A DNA stretch of 64,000 bases from Methylovirgula sp. (GTDB lineage Bacteria; Pseudomonadota; Alphaproteobacteria; Rhizobiales; Beijerinckiaceae): positions 2,726,501-2,790,500 of the forward strand of contig NZ_JBBCGP010000001.1 of assembly GCF_037200945.1 (NCBI RefSeq), read 5' to 3'. A model generated the notes under the pieces. It was not told where the DNA came from. It ran no database searches and saw nothing but the letters and a program-made list of their open reading frames with translations. Below, one piece after another: positions 52,186 through 61,657 of this stretch; within the stretch, counting starts at the first letter, position 1; each line of letters begins with the position of its first letter. A program made the position numbers and the translations under genes.

Positions 52186-52657
52186 TCGGCACGGCGCCCG
52201 CCGAAGATGCGTCCGGCGCTGAGTCAAATCCGTGCATGCGCAACGCCCATTGATAGCCGATGAGGCCGCCCTTGAATGCCGGCAGCAGGATCAGCGACAT
52301 GGCGACGGTCAGTAGCGGCCACAGGATCATCTGATAGAGAATCGGAAAATCCGGGAACATTGTATCGGCCGAAAGCATCATCGCGCCGATGATGTGGCCG
52401 ACGACGAGGATCGTCAGATAGGGTGGCGCGTCGTCAGCCCGCTGATGAAACAATTCGGTGTTGCAGACCGCGCACCGGTCGTTGACCTTGAGATATTTGC
52501 TGTAGAGCGCACCCTTGCCGCAGGAGGGGCAATGGCCGGAAAATCCGCGCCGGATTGCGAGCCATGCATTTCGCTTGGGCCGTGCGAAGCTATCGTCGAG
52601 CGAGGCTTTGCCGCCAGAGAGGGGCACAATGGACATATTTGCCGTGTCGATAGCCAT
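52178..52657 (-). CDS. DUF983 family membrane protein
   Basis: A 159-residue protein with an N-terminal zinc ribbon (CPSCGKG and CAVCNTE) and two membrane helices (about 78-98 and 105-127). Function unknown; the gene is regularly found beside rnr and NUDIX in this order. It lies 23 nt after rnr and overlaps the NUDIX gene. Confidence 0.88.
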   Translation of the reverse strand: MAIDTANMSIVPLSGGKASLDDSFARPKRNAWLAIRRGFSGHCPSCGKGALYSKYLKVNDRCAVCNTELFHQRADDAPPYLTILVVGHIIGAMMLSADTMFPDFPILYQMILWPLLTVAMSLILLPAFKGGLIGYQWALRMHGFDSAPDASSAGAVPNG

Positions 52658-52680
52658 GCCGAACCTAGTCGTCGTTAGAT

Positions 52681-55035
52681 TTAATTATTCGACTTCCGCA
52701 GTTTTTTTAAACGTGCCGACGCGCGGGGGCCATCCGACCCGTTGTCGCGGCGTCCCCCACGCTTCCCCTGAGTTTTGACGTTACGTAAACGGGCGCCGCC
52801 CGCACCGGACATCAATTCAAAGCGTAGCGCGCCTGCGAAGGGCGCCGCTTCGACAAGTTTCACCGCAATTTCGTCGCCAAGGCGATGCGTCACGCCGCTG
52901 CGGCGACCAATCAACGCATGCGAACTCTCGTCATAGTTGAAATAATCGTCGCCGAGTGTCGCGATCGGGATAAATCCGTCGGCGCCGGTCTCGGCAAGTT
53001 TGACGAAAAGCCCTGCGCCCGTAACCCCGGAGATCCGCCCCTCAAACGTGGCGCCCACCTGTTCGCTCAGAAATTGCGCGATCAAACGGTCGACGGTTTC
53101 GCGCTCCGCCGCCATGGCGCGCCGCTCGGTCGCGGAAATTTGCGCGGCGATCTCTGCCAATTGCTCGCCCGTCATGTCCGGCAGACCGTCATTGCCAAGA
53201 CGTAGCGCGCGGATCAGGCCGCGATGAACGATCAGATCGGCATAGCGGCGGATCGGCGATGTGAAATGCGCGTAGCGGCGCAGATGCAGGCCGAAATGAC
53301 CGTAGTTTTCGGCGACATATTCCGCCTGCGCTTGCGTTCGCAGCACGACATCGTTGACGATGTTCTCGTGCTCGGTGCCTTTGACCTGCGCGAGGATGCC
53401 GTTGAACTGGCGCGGCGTCAGCACTTGGCCCTTCGCGATCTTGATGTCGATCGAGGCGAGGAATTCAGCGAGCCCATTAAGCTTCTCGAATGTCGGCTCG
53501 CCATGCGCGCGATAGATCAGGGCCTGATGCACTTTTTCCAACGTCTCTGCCGCGGCGACATTGGCGAGGATCATGAATTCCTCGATCAGCCGATGCGCTT
53601 CAAGCCGCGGCGGCACGATCACGCGATCGACGGTCCCATCGGGCTTGAGCAGAAGCTTGCGTTCCGGCAGATCGAGATCGAGCGGGTTGCGCTTTTCGCG
53701 CGCGAGTTTCAATGATTCATAAGCGGCAAAGAGCGGCTTCAGCACCGGCTTTAACAGCGCCTGCGTTTCTTCGCCGGGCGTTCCGTCCCAGGCGGCTTGC
53801 ACTTGCTGATAGGCAAGCTTCGCCGCCGATCGCATCAGCACGCGATGCACGTTGTGCGAGAGCGCGCGCCCGTCTTTGGCGATGATGATGCGGAAGGCGA
53901 GCGCGGCGCGATCTTCATTGGGCCGCAGTGAACAAAGGTCGTTGGAGATGCGCTCGGGCAGCATCGGCACGACGCGATCCGGGAAATAGACCGAATTGCC
54001 ACGCTGGAGTGCATCGCGGTCAAGCGCAGAGCCTGGCCGCACATAGGCCGCGACATCGGCGATAGCGACATGGATGATATGGCCGCCGTCGTTATCGGGG
54101 TTGCGATCAGGTTGCGCGAACACCGCGTCGTCGTGATCCTTGGCGTCGGCCGGGTCGATGGTGATCAGGGGAATGTCGCGCCAATCCTCGCGCCCGGCGA
54201 GCGTCGCCGGCTTTGCGTGGGAGGCTTCCGCCAAAGCGTCCGAACTGAAAGCATTGGGAATGCTGTGCGAATGGATGGCGATGAGGCTCATCGCCTTTTC
54301 GCTCGCGAGGCTGCCGAGCTTTTCGCGTACGCGCACGGGTGCAAGACCAAGACGTCCGGTGCGCAAAACATCGACGGCGACGAGATCGCCTTCCTGCGCG
54401 CCATTGTGGCCACCTTCGGCGACCGTGAATTCACCGACGCGCGCGTTGCGTTTGTCGATCGGCACGACACGCGCGCCGCCCGATGGATCGGCGCGATAGA
54501 TGCCGAGCACTTGTGTCTTGGCACGGTCGAAAAGTTTGATGACGCGGCCGTTATAGGCGGGATCGTTCGGGCCCGCTTCGTGCGCCGGTTCGACGCGAAT
54601 CAGCCCGCGGTCGCCGACGCCGGGCACCGGCTGGCCGGGGCGTCGCTTGCCAACCTGGATGAGAATTTTCGGGATCGGCCCTTGTTCATTGTCCCATTCG
54701 ACGGGCTGGGCAATCAATTCGCCGTCTGGGTCGCGGCTGGCGATATCGGCGAGGACGACAGCCGGCAATTGACCGGCCTTATGTAATTGTTTGCGGTTGC
54801 GCCCAACGGCGCCTTCCGCTTCGAGTTCTCTGAGTATTTTCTTTAATCCTATGCGATCCGCCCCGGTGATCGAGAAGGCGCGGGCGACTTCCCGCTTGCC
54901 AATTTTGGTGGGGCTGTTTGGTTGTTCGCGGCCGATGAAGGCGAGAATCTCTGCCTTCGAAGGCAAAGCGCCTTTCGGTCGTTCGGCTTTCGCGCCGGGC
55001 GGGCCGGCTTTTGCCGAGCCGGCTTTCTTGATCAC
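52681..55035 (-). CDS. rnr: Ribonuclease R
   Basis: A 784-residue 3'-5' exoribonuclease: N-terminal winged helix, cold-shock domains, the RNB core with IDPADAKDHDDAVFA (metal-binding Asp residues) near residue 295, an S1 domain near 640-720, and a basic tail (KTQGKRGGRRDNG). RNase R degrades structured RNA and matures rRNA. Its ATG overlaps the topA stop as ATGA, so it is translated from the topA message. Confidence 0.95.
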   Translation of the reverse strand: MIKKAGSAKAGPPGAKAERPKGALPSKAEILAFIGREQPNSPTKIGKREVARAFSITGADRIGLKKILRELEAEGAVGRNRKQLHKAGQLPAVVLADIASRDPDGELIAQPVEWDNEQGPIPKILIQVGKRRPGQPVPGVGDRGLIRVEPAHEAGPNDPAYNGRVIKLFDRAKTQVLGIYRADPSGGARVVPIDKRNARVGEFTVAEGGHNGAQEGDLVAVDVLRTGRLGLAPVRVREKLGSLASEKAMSLIAIHSHSIPNAFSSDALAEASHAKPATLAGREDWRDIPLITIDPADAKDHDDAVFAQPDRNPDNDGGHIIHVAIADVAAYVRPGSALDRDALQRGNSVYFPDRVVPMLPERISNDLCSLRPNEDRAALAFRIIIAKDGRALSHNVHRVLMRSAAKLAYQQVQAAWDGTPGEETQALLKPVLKPLFAAYESLKLAREKRNPLDLDLPERKLLLKPDGTVDRVIVPPRLEAHRLIEEFMILANVAAAETLEKVHQALIYRAHGEPTFEKLNGLAEFLASIDIKIAKGQVLTPRQFNGILAQVKGTEHENIVNDVVLRTQAQAEYVAENYGHFGLHLRRYAHFTSPIRRYADLIVHRGLIRALRLGNDGLPDMTGEQLAEIAAQISATERRAMAAERETVDRLIAQFLSEQVGATFEGRISGVTGAGLFVKLAETGADGFIPIATLGDDYFNYDESSHALIGRRSGVTHRLGDEIAVKLVEAAPFAGALRFELMSGAGGARLRNVKTQGKRGGRRDNGSDGPRASARLKKLRKSNN

Positions 55036-57869
55036 GCTCTCTTCGCCTTCCGTGCGGGCGCCTTGGTCGCGGCCTTCTTCGCCGCAGCTTTTTTGGGCGC
55101 GGCCTTCGCTGTAGTTTTGGCGGGCTTGGCTTTCGCGGCAGTCTTCTTTTTCGTCGGGACGCCGCCCTTGGCGTCGATCAATTGGATCGCGTCTTCGAGT
55201 GTGATCGAATCCGCTGCCACGCCGTTCTTCAACGTCGCATTGATCTTGCCGAGGCTGACATAAGGACCAAAGCGTCCCTCGCGCAGAACGACATCACCAC
55301 CGGACGGATGCTGGCCAAGCACGCGGCCCTGCGTCCCGCCACCGCCGCCGCCGCCGCCCTGCGCCTTGGCGGCGAGCAGGGCGATCGCGTCGTCGAGGGT
55401 TACGGTCGTCGGATCGGACTCGCGTGGCAGCGTCGCATTGATCTTGCCCCAATTGACATAGGGCCCGAACCGGCCGGCCTTGATGACCACGGCGCCGCCT
55501 TGCGGATGATCGCCCAATTCGCGGCTCGCGCTCGATGCCTGCGCGCCGAAGCGCCGTCCCGAGAGACCGCTCTCCTTGGCGACGATAAGATCGATGGCAC
55601 GATTGCCGCCGATCGAAAGAATGTCCTCGTCCTTGCCGATATTAGCGTAGGTCTTGCCGTGCTGCACATAAGGCCCGTAGCGGCCGATGCCGGCAACGAT
55701 CGGCGCTTTGGTTTCGGGATGGACTGCAACCTCGCGCGGCAGGCTCAACAGCGCCAGCGCCTGCTCGAGCGTCAAATCGGACGGATTTAGCGTCTTCGGT
55801 AGGGACGAGCGTTTCGGCTTCTCGCCTTCGCCTTGCTGCACATAGGTGCCGAAACGGCCGTCGCGCAACGTGATCTCGTCGCCGGTTTCCGGATCTTGAC
55901 CGAGAACTTTCACACCAGGCCGGTCGCTGTCGCCAAGGCTCTCGGCCTTGGTATCGGCGAGTGTACGGGTGAACTTGCACTCGGGATAATTGGAGCAGCC
56001 GATGAAAGCGCCGAACTTGCCGAGCTTCAGCGACAATTGGCCATTGCCGCAGGACGGGCAGGCGCGGGGATTGGAGCCGTCTTCCTTCGTCGGGAAGATG
56101 TGCGGGCCGAGCAACTCGTTCAGCGAATCGAGAACTTGCGTTGTGCGCAGATCCTTGGTCGCATCAATCGCGCTCGAAAAATCCGCCCAGAAGTCGCGCA
56201 ACACCTGCTTCCAATCGAGCTCATGATTGGAGACGTGATCGAGCTTTTCCTCGAGGCCGGCGGTGAAGTCATAGCCGACGTAGCGGGTGAAGAAGCTTTC
56301 GAGAAAGGCGGTGACGACGCGGCCTTTGTCTTCAGGATAAAGCCGTTTTTTCTCGAGTTTGACGTAATCGCGTTCGCGTAAGACCGCGAGCGTCGAAGCA
56401 TAGGTCGAGGGCCGGCCGATGCTGAGTTCTTCCATCCGCTTGACGAGGCTCGCCTCGGTGAAGCGCGGCGGCGGCTCGGTGCGATGCTGGGAGGATTCGA
56501 TCCTGTCTTTGGTCAGCGGCTCGCCCGCTGCCATCGGCGGCAGGCGGCTGGACTCATCGTCCTCTTCGTCGTCGCGGCCTTCCTGATAAAGCTTCAGAAA
56601 ACCGTCGAAACGGATCACCTGGCCGGTGGCGCGCAGATCGAGCTTGCGCTTGTCGGCGACCGCTGAAATGTCGACGCTCGTGCGTTCGAGGTCGGCCGAT
56701 TCCATCTGGCTCGCGACAGCACGCGTCCAGATCAATTCGTAAAGCCGCGCTTCGTCGTGGTTGAGGGAGCGGCCGATGCGCGGCGGCAGCAGCGACATAT
56801 CCGTCGGGCGGATCGCCTCGTGCGCTTCCTGCGCGTTCTTGGCTTTCACCGTATATTTGCGCGGCACTTTCGGCACGTAGCGCTCGCCGTACTCCTTGCC
56901 GATCACCTTGCGCGCGGCGGCGATGGCCTCCGGCGCCACGTCGACGCCGTCTGTACGCATATAAGTAATGAGGCCGACTGTATCGCCGTCGATATCGATG
57001 CCTTCGTAGAGCTTCTGCGCGATCTGCATCGTGCGAGCCGGGGCAAACCCCAATTTGCGCGAGGCTTCCTGCTGCAGCGTCGAGGTCGTGAACGGCGGGG
57101 CGGGATGGCGCTTGGCAGGACGCGACTCGACGCTGACGACCGAGAACTGCCCGTTCTCTAGTGCGGTCTTGAGGCTGGCGGCTTCGTCCGCCGTCGCGAT
57201 GTCGAGACGGCCGATCTTCTGGCCGTCGGCGCCGACAAGCCGGGCGACGAACGGCGCGCCGGCCTTGGTCTTCAGATGCGCCAGCAGCGTCCAATATTCC
57301 TGCGTGACGAATTGCTCGATTTCGAGCTCGCGGTCGCAGACCAGACGCAAAGCGACGGATTGCACACGGCCCGCCGAGCGCGCGCCCGGCAATTTGCGCC
57401 ACAGCACCGGCGAGAGATTGAAGCCGACGAGATAATCGAGCGCACGGCGGGCGAGGTATGAATCGACCAGCGCCGCATCGATCTGGCGCGGATGCTTCAT
57501 CGCGTCGAGCACGGCCGTCTTGGTGATCGCATTGAAGACGACACGCTCGACCGGAATGTCCCTCAAGACCTTCTTGTTCTTGAGGACTTCGAGAACGTGC
57601 CAGGAGATAGCTTCGCCTTCGCGGTCCGGATCGGTCGCCAGGATCAGCTTCTTGGCCGTCTTCGCGGCGGCGGCAATGTCGTTGAGCCGCTTGGCGGCCT
57701 TGGCGTCGACCTGCCAGAGCATGGTGAAATCCTGCTCCGGATCAACTGACCCATCCTTGGGCGGCAGATCGCGCACATGGCCGAACGAGGCGATGACCTC
57801 ATAGTCACGCCCAAGGTACTTGTTGATCGTCTTGGCCTTGGAGGGCGATTCGACGATGACGAGATTCAT
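55032..57869 (-). CDS. topA: DNA topoisomerase I
   Basis: A 945-residue type IA topoisomerase. The TOPRIM domain starts MNLVIVESPSKAKTINKYLG and has DPDREGE; the active Tyr lies in GLITYMRTDGV near residue 307; a zinc finger of four Cys (CPSCG, GCSNYPEC) is near 600-625, followed by several topoisomerase C-terminal repeats (GRFGPYV) and a Lys/Ala-rich tail. Between two repeats is a run of eight Gly. It relaxes negative supercoils. First gene of the topA-rnr unit. Confidence 0.96.
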   Translation of the reverse strand: MNLVIVESPSKAKTINKYLGRDYEVIASFGHVRDLPPKDGSVDPEQDFTMLWQVDAKAAKRLNDIAAAAKTAKKLILATDPDREGEAISWHVLEVLKNKKVLRDIPVERVVFNAITKTAVLDAMKHPRQIDAALVDSYLARRALDYLVGFNLSPVLWRKLPGARSAGRVQSVALRLVCDRELEIEQFVTQEYWTLLAHLKTKAGAPFVARLVGADGQKIGRLDIATADEAASLKTALENGQFSVVSVESRPAKRHPAPPFTTSTLQQEASRKLGFAPARTMQIAQKLYEGIDIDGDTVGLITYMRTDGVDVAPEAIAAARKVIGKEYGERYVPKVPRKYTVKAKNAQEAHEAIRPTDMSLLPPRIGRSLNHDEARLYELIWTRAVASQMESADLERTSVDISAVADKRKLDLRATGQVIRFDGFLKLYQEGRDDEEDDESSRLPPMAAGEPLTKDRIESSQHRTEPPPRFTEASLVKRMEELSIGRPSTYASTLAVLRERDYVKLEKKRLYPEDKGRVVTAFLESFFTRYVGYDFTAGLEEKLDHVSNHELDWKQVLRDFWADFSSAIDATKDLRTTQVLDSLNELLGPHIFPTKEDGSNPRACPSCGNGQLSLKLGKFGAFIGCSNYPECKFTRTLADTKAESLGDSDRPGVKVLGQDPETGDEITLRDGRFGTYVQQGEGEKPKRSSLPKTLNPSDLTLEQALALLSLPREVAVHPETKAPIVAGIGRYGPYVQHGKTYANIGKDEDILSIGGNRAIDLIVAKESGLSGRRFGAQASSASRELGDHPQGGAVVIKAGRFGPYVNWGKINATLPRESDPTTVTLDDAIALLAAKAQGGGGGGGGTQGRVLGQHPSGGDVVLREGRFGPYVSLGKINATLKNGVAADSITLEDAIQLIDAKGGVPTKKKTAAKAKPAKTTAKAAPKKAAAKKAATKAPARKAKRA

Positions 57870-58003
57870 GCGTTCTTAGCTCCGTGCTAAGCGGCTGAAG
57901 ACGCTACATTTTTTGGAAATCGGCCAAGCCGTGAAGAGCTCCCGGCGCGTCTCTGGGCCGCCGCTCATTGTGGCGGAACATGGGGTAGGGGAGGCGTGGT
58001 GTC

Positions 58004-58026
58004 AAATCCCGGCCCAAATCCCGGCC
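58004..58026. repeat. Two direct copies of an 11-bp motif before pyrB
   Basis: AAATCCCGGCC appears at 58004-58014 and 58016-58026, one base apart. It lies about 110 bp before the pyrB ATG in the divergent topA-pyrB region (57870-58133). It could be an operator pair or slippage; the region otherwise holds nothing I recognise. Confidence 0.4.
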
Positions 58027-58133
58027 TCAGACGTCCGGCTCCAAATCGCGGTAACCAGTGCATCGAAAAGGCCGGGAAATCCCTCGAGCGCGGCTTGCCG
58101 ACGCCGCAGGTTCACCCGTATAGAACCACTTTA

Positions 58134-59084
58134 ATGTCCGCTCCCCAGCCCCGCCAAAAATTTCGGCACCGCCATTTGCTCGGGATCGAAGGGCTTTCGG
58201 CCGAAGACATTATGATTCTTCTCGACCGTGCCGAAGAGGCAGTCGAAGTCTCGCGGCAGATCGAGAAAAAGCGCACGACGCTGCGCGGCCGGACGCTCAT
58301 CAATCTTTTCTTTGAATCCTCGACGCGCACGCAATCGTCTTTCGAACTCGCCGGCAAAAGGCTCGGCGCCGATGTCATGAACATGTCGGTCCAGACCTCA
58401 AGCCTGAAGAAGGGCGAGACGCTGATCGACACGGCCGTGACGCTCAATGCAATGCGCCCGGATCTTATCGTCGTGCGCCATGCCCAGGCGGGCGCGGTGC
58501 ATCTTCTCGCCCGCAAGGTCGATTGCGCGGTGATCAATGCTGGCGACGGCGCGCATGAACATCCAACGCAGGCTCTTCTTGATGCGCTGACGATCCGTCG
58601 CAACAAAGGTCCGATCGAAGGTCTCACGGTCGCCATCTGCGGCGACATCATGCATTCGCGTGTCGCGCGCTCGAATATCATCTTGCTCTCGGCGCTGGGC
58701 GCGCGGGTGCGTGTCGTCGGCCCCTCGACGCTGATGCCGGTCGGCATTGAGCGCATGGGCGTCGAGACCTTTCACGACATGAAGGCCGGGCTCGCCGGCG
58801 CTGATATTGTCATGATGCTGCGATTGCAGCGCGAACGAATGAGCGGCGGGTTCATGCCGTCATCGCGCGAATATTTCCGTTTCTTCGGCCTCGACCAGGA
58901 GAAGCTGCGCTTCGCCAAGCCGGATTCGCTGGTCATGCATCCGGGGCCGATGAACCGCGGCGTCGAGATCGATTCGAATATCGCCGACGGCCCGCAGAGC
59001 CTGATCCGCGAACAAGTCGAAATGGGCGTCGCGGTCCGCATGGCCGTTCTCGCGGCGCTCGCCGAGCATTTGCCCAATGAGTGA
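58134..59084 (+). CDS. pyrB: Aspartate carbamoyltransferase catalytic subunit
   Basis: A 316-residue enzyme that makes carbamoyl aspartate. The carbamoyl-phosphate loop FFESSTRTQSSFE is near residues 58-70, HPTQALLDA near 141, and VMHPGPMNRGVEI near 270. The ATG at 58134 gives the family N-terminus; the frame upstream to 57996 is low-quality and probably leader. It precedes the pyrC-like gene by six bases. No regulatory pyrI is seen, as expected in this type. Confidence 0.95.
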   Translation: MSAPQPRQKFRHRHLLGIEGLSAEDIMILLDRAEEAVEVSRQIEKKRTTLRGRTLINLFFESSTRTQSSFELAGKRLGADVMNMSVQTSSLKKGETLIDTAVTLNAMRPDLIVVRHAQAGAVHLLARKVDCAVINAGDGAHEHPTQALLDALTIRRNKGPIEGLTVAICGDIMHSRVARSNIILLSALGARVRVVGPSTLMPVGIERMGVETFHDMKAGLAGADIVMMLRLQRERMSGGFMPSSREYFRFFGLDQEKLRFAKPDSLVMHPGPMNRGVEIDSNIADGPQSLIREQVEMGVAVRMAVLAALAEHLPNE

Positions 59085-59090
59085 GGCGCG

Positions 59091-60410
59091 ATGAAACACG
59101 CCCCGACCGGCGCCATCGCCCACCAGCCGCTGGCGCTCGTCAATGCACGGCTGATCGATCCCGCGCGCGAAACCGAGGAGCGCGGCGGCGTCCTCATCAT
59201 CGACGGCATCATTCGCGATCTCGGGCCGCAGGTCGTGGCTGCGTCACTGCCGCCGCATGCGCATATCATCGATTGCGCCGGCGATGTCGTCGCGCCGGGC
59301 CTCATCGACATGTGCGCCTTTGTCGGCGAGCCGGGAGCGGAGCATCGCGAGACGATCGCGACGGCGACAGCGGCGGCGGCGGCGGGCGGCGTCACGACCA
59401 TTCTGGCGCGGCCCGACACCAATCCGCCGATCGACGAACCGGCCGTGGTCGATTTTCTACAGCGGCGCGCCCGCGATACCGGCATCGTCCGGGTTCTGCC
59501 GATCGCCGCTTTGACACAGGGCCTGCACGGCGAAGAGATCGCGGAGATCGGTCTTTTGAAGGAAGCGGGTGCGGTCGCCTTCAGCGATGGGCCGCAATCC
59601 CTGCGCAACGCGCGCGTCATGCGACGCGTGATGGCCTATGCCAAGGATTTCGATGCGCTGATCCTGCATTTCACGCAGGATCCCGACCTCGCCACCGGCG
59701 GCGTGATGAACGAAGGCGAATTCGCCACACGCCTTGGCCTGCCGGGCGTGCCGCGCGAGGCCGAAACGATCATGCTCGATCGCGACATTCGCCTCGTTGC
59801 GCTGACCGGCGCGCGCTATCACGCCGCTCTCATCTCGACGACGCTCTCGCTCGATGCCATTCGCGCGGCAAAGGCCGCGGGCCTGCCAATCACCTGCGGC
59901 ACCTCAATCAATCATCTCGCGTTGAACGAAAACGATATCGGCGATTACCGCACCTTCCTGAAGCTTTCGCCGCCGCTGCGGCGCGAGGATGAGCGTCTGG
60001 CGCTCGTTGAGGCGCTGGCCGAAGGGCTGATCGATGTCGTCGTCTCGGATCACAATCCGCAGGACGTCGAGACGAAGCGGCTGCCGTTTGCGGAAGCCGA
60101 GCCGGGCGCCATCGGCCTGGAGACGATGCTGTCGGCCGGCTTGCGGCTCGTCCATGCGGGGGAAATCGAACTGCCGCGATTGCTCGCGGCGATGTCGTCG
60201 CGGCCGGCGGAAATCCTCGGTCTGCCGCAGGGACGGCTTGAGATTGGGGCGCCGGCCGATCTCATCCGTTTCGATCCTGATGAGCCCTATGTGCTCGATC
60301 CGGTGACGCTGCATTCGCGCTGCAAGAACACGCCTTTCGACGAGGCCCGGATGCAGGGGCGGGTGAAGCTGACAATCGTCGCGGGCGAACTCGTCTGGCG
60401 CGAAGGCTGA
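59091..60410 (+). CDS. Dihydroorotase-like protein lacking the HxH metal site (PyrC'/PyrX type)
   Basis: A 439-residue amidohydrolase of the dihydroorotase family. Where active enzymes have GLIDLHVH, it reads GLIDMCAFVGEPG, so both His of the HxH motif are missing. A later SDHNPQDVETK keeps the Asp. Pseudomonas has similar inactive PyrC' subunits that assemble with PyrB. It is therefore probably structural, and an active pyrC should exist elsewhere. It starts six bases after pyrB. Confidence 0.85.
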   Translation: MKHAPTGAIAHQPLALVNARLIDPARETEERGGVLIIDGIIRDLGPQVVAASLPPHAHIIDCAGDVVAPGLIDMCAFVGEPGAEHRETIATATAAAAAGGVTTILARPDTNPPIDEPAVVDFLQRRARDTGIVRVLPIAALTQGLHGEEIAEIGLLKEAGAVAFSDGPQSLRNARVMRRVMAYAKDFDALILHFTQDPDLATGGVMNEGEFATRLGLPGVPREAETIMLDRDIRLVALTGARYHAALISTTLSLDAIRAAKAAGLPITCGTSINHLALNENDIGDYRTFLKLSPPLRREDERLALVEALAEGLIDVVVSDHNPQDVETKRLPFAEAEPGAIGLETMLSAGLRLVHAGEIELPRLLAAMSSRPAEILGLPQGRLEIGAPADLIRFDPDEPYVLDPVTLHSRCKNTPFDEARMQGRVKLTIVAGELVWREG

Positions 60411-60419
60411 GACCGGGCC

Positions 60420-61028
60420 CTAATAGGCCGCGGTGAAACGCGCCCGGCTGTGCCGGTGTTGCTCCAGTTCGTCGACCATTGCGATGGCATAATCCGCGAA
60501 GCTGATTTTGCTTTCGCCGGCGGCGTCGGTGACGAGTTGATTGCGACCCAACCGGAAATGGCCGAGGCGCGGACCCTTGAAGAGGAGTGCCGCAGGCGAG
60601 AAGAACGTCCAATCGATCTCTTTCTCTTTGCGAAGTGCATCGAGGAAGACGATTCCGGGTCGGGCGATGGGTTTCCATTCTTCGGGGAAGTCGGGCGTAT
60701 CGATCAATAGTTTGCCGGGCGCGACTTCAAGGCTCGCGGCGCCACCAGTCACCAGCAGTCTTTTGACTCCGGCTTGTTTGAGCGCCGAAAGCAAGGTCGC
60801 CGCGGGGATATCGAAATGCAGCGCGCTGATGACGGCGTCCGTCCCGCGAATCAATGCGGCCAGCGCGGCAGGATCGGAGGCGTCGCTCGCTTTCGCGATC
60901 ACGCCCGGCGCCTTCGGGATGGCTTCCGGCTTGCGGGCGATGGCGAGCACGTGGTGGCCTCGTGCGGCAAGCTCCTTGATGATTTCCGAACCTGCCTGGC
61001 CGCTGGCGCCGAGGACGCTGACATTCAT
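60420..61028 (-). CDS. NAD(P)-binding (NmrA/SDR-like) protein
   Basis: A 202-residue atypical short-chain dehydrogenase with the N-terminal dinucleotide motif VLGASGQAGSEI and a second segment KRLLVTGGAASLEV. It resembles YwnB/NmrA-like redox-sensing or flavin-reductase-like proteins. GGAGG before ATG 61028 sets the start. It is divergent from an HxlR regulator, a common pairing in which the regulator controls the reductase. Confidence 0.82.
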   Translation of the reverse strand: MNVSVLGASGQAGSEIIKELAARGHHVLAIARKPEAIPKAPGVIAKASDASDPAALAALIRGTDAVISALHFDIPAATLLSALKQAGVKRLLVTGGAASLEVAPGKLLIDTPDFPEEWKPIARPGIVFLDALRKEKEIDWTFFSPAALLFKGPRLGHFRLGRNQLVTDAAGESKISFADYAIAMVDELEQHRHSRARFTAAY

Positions 61029-61040
61029 TTGCACCTCCAT

Positions 61041-61075
61041 GGTTTCCATTGGCAACCATGTGTATTATTGAAACC
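61041..61075. promoter_or_regulatory. Dyad in the divergent NAD(P)-protein/HxlR promoter
   Basis: GGTTTC (61041-61046) and GAAACC (61070-61075) are inverted arms, centres 29 bp apart, in the 51-bp region between the two divergent genes. They may be the HxlR operator. Confidence 0.35.
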
Positions 61076-61079
61076 AGTC

Positions 61080-61499
61080 ATGCAAGACGGCACTTTTTCG
61101 ACACCTGATTACCGCCAGGAAACCTCGCAAGAAACTCCGATTGATCGCGGAAACGCGTTCGCCGCCAATTGCCCGACGCGGCAATTGCTGGATCGTGTCG
61201 CCGACAAATGGAGCGTGCTCGTGCTCCTGATTTTGGGCGATGGTGACATGCGATTCGGCGGTCTGAAGCGGCGCGTCGAAGGCGTTTCGCAGAAAATGCT
61301 CAGTCAGACCCTGCGTTCGCTCGAGCGGGACGGTCTCGTCACACGCGAGGTCACGCCGACGATGCCCGTTATGGTCACCTACGGCATCACGCCGCTCGGC
61401 CGGGAGCTGCTGTCGGCGTTGCGATCGATGATCGACTGGGCCGAAACCAGCATGGTCAAAGTTGTGGCGGCCCAGCGCAGCTACGACGCGCGCCCCTAG
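61080..61499 (+). CDS. HxlR family transcriptional regulator
   Basis: A 139-residue winged-helix protein (CPTRQLLDRVADKWSVLVLL and KRRVEGVSQKMLSQTLRSLERDGLV). The single Cys in NCPTRQ is at the place where many HxlR proteins sense thiol stress, quinones or aldehydes. ATG 61080 is used; the same frame stays open for about 300 nt upstream across the divergent gene but is not coding there. Likely autoregulates and controls the NAD(P)-binding gene. Confidence 0.86.
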   Translation: MQDGTFSTPDYRQETSQETPIDRGNAFAANCPTRQLLDRVADKWSVLVLLILGDGDMRFGGLKRRVEGVSQKMLSQTLRSLERDGLVTREVTPTMPVMVTYGITPLGRELLSALRSMIDWAETSMVKVVAAQRSYDARP

Positions 61500-61507
61500 G
61501 CCCAGGC

Positions 61508-61524
61508 TTGGCCGGATTTATGCA
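61508..61524 (+). promoter_or_regulatory. Candidate sigma-54 promoter upstream of the glx/mgs operon
   Basis: TTGGCCGGATTTATGCA keeps the invariant GG and GC ten bases apart and matches 14 of 17 positions of YTGGCACGrNNNTTGCW. The transcript would start near 61536, leaving a leader of about 120 nt. Sigma-54 control would suit a nitrogen-linked operon. No UAS was identified. Confidence 0.35.
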
Positions 61525-61657
61525 AGGCCGCCTGTGCCGCAGCGCAACGTAATTTTTTTGACGAAAAGCGCAAAATCCCCTTCCAGTTTCTTCACGCGAC
61601 TGCTATTTTCTTTATAGGAAAATTGCTTTAGGTTCAGGAAACACGCGAGGCAGTGGG

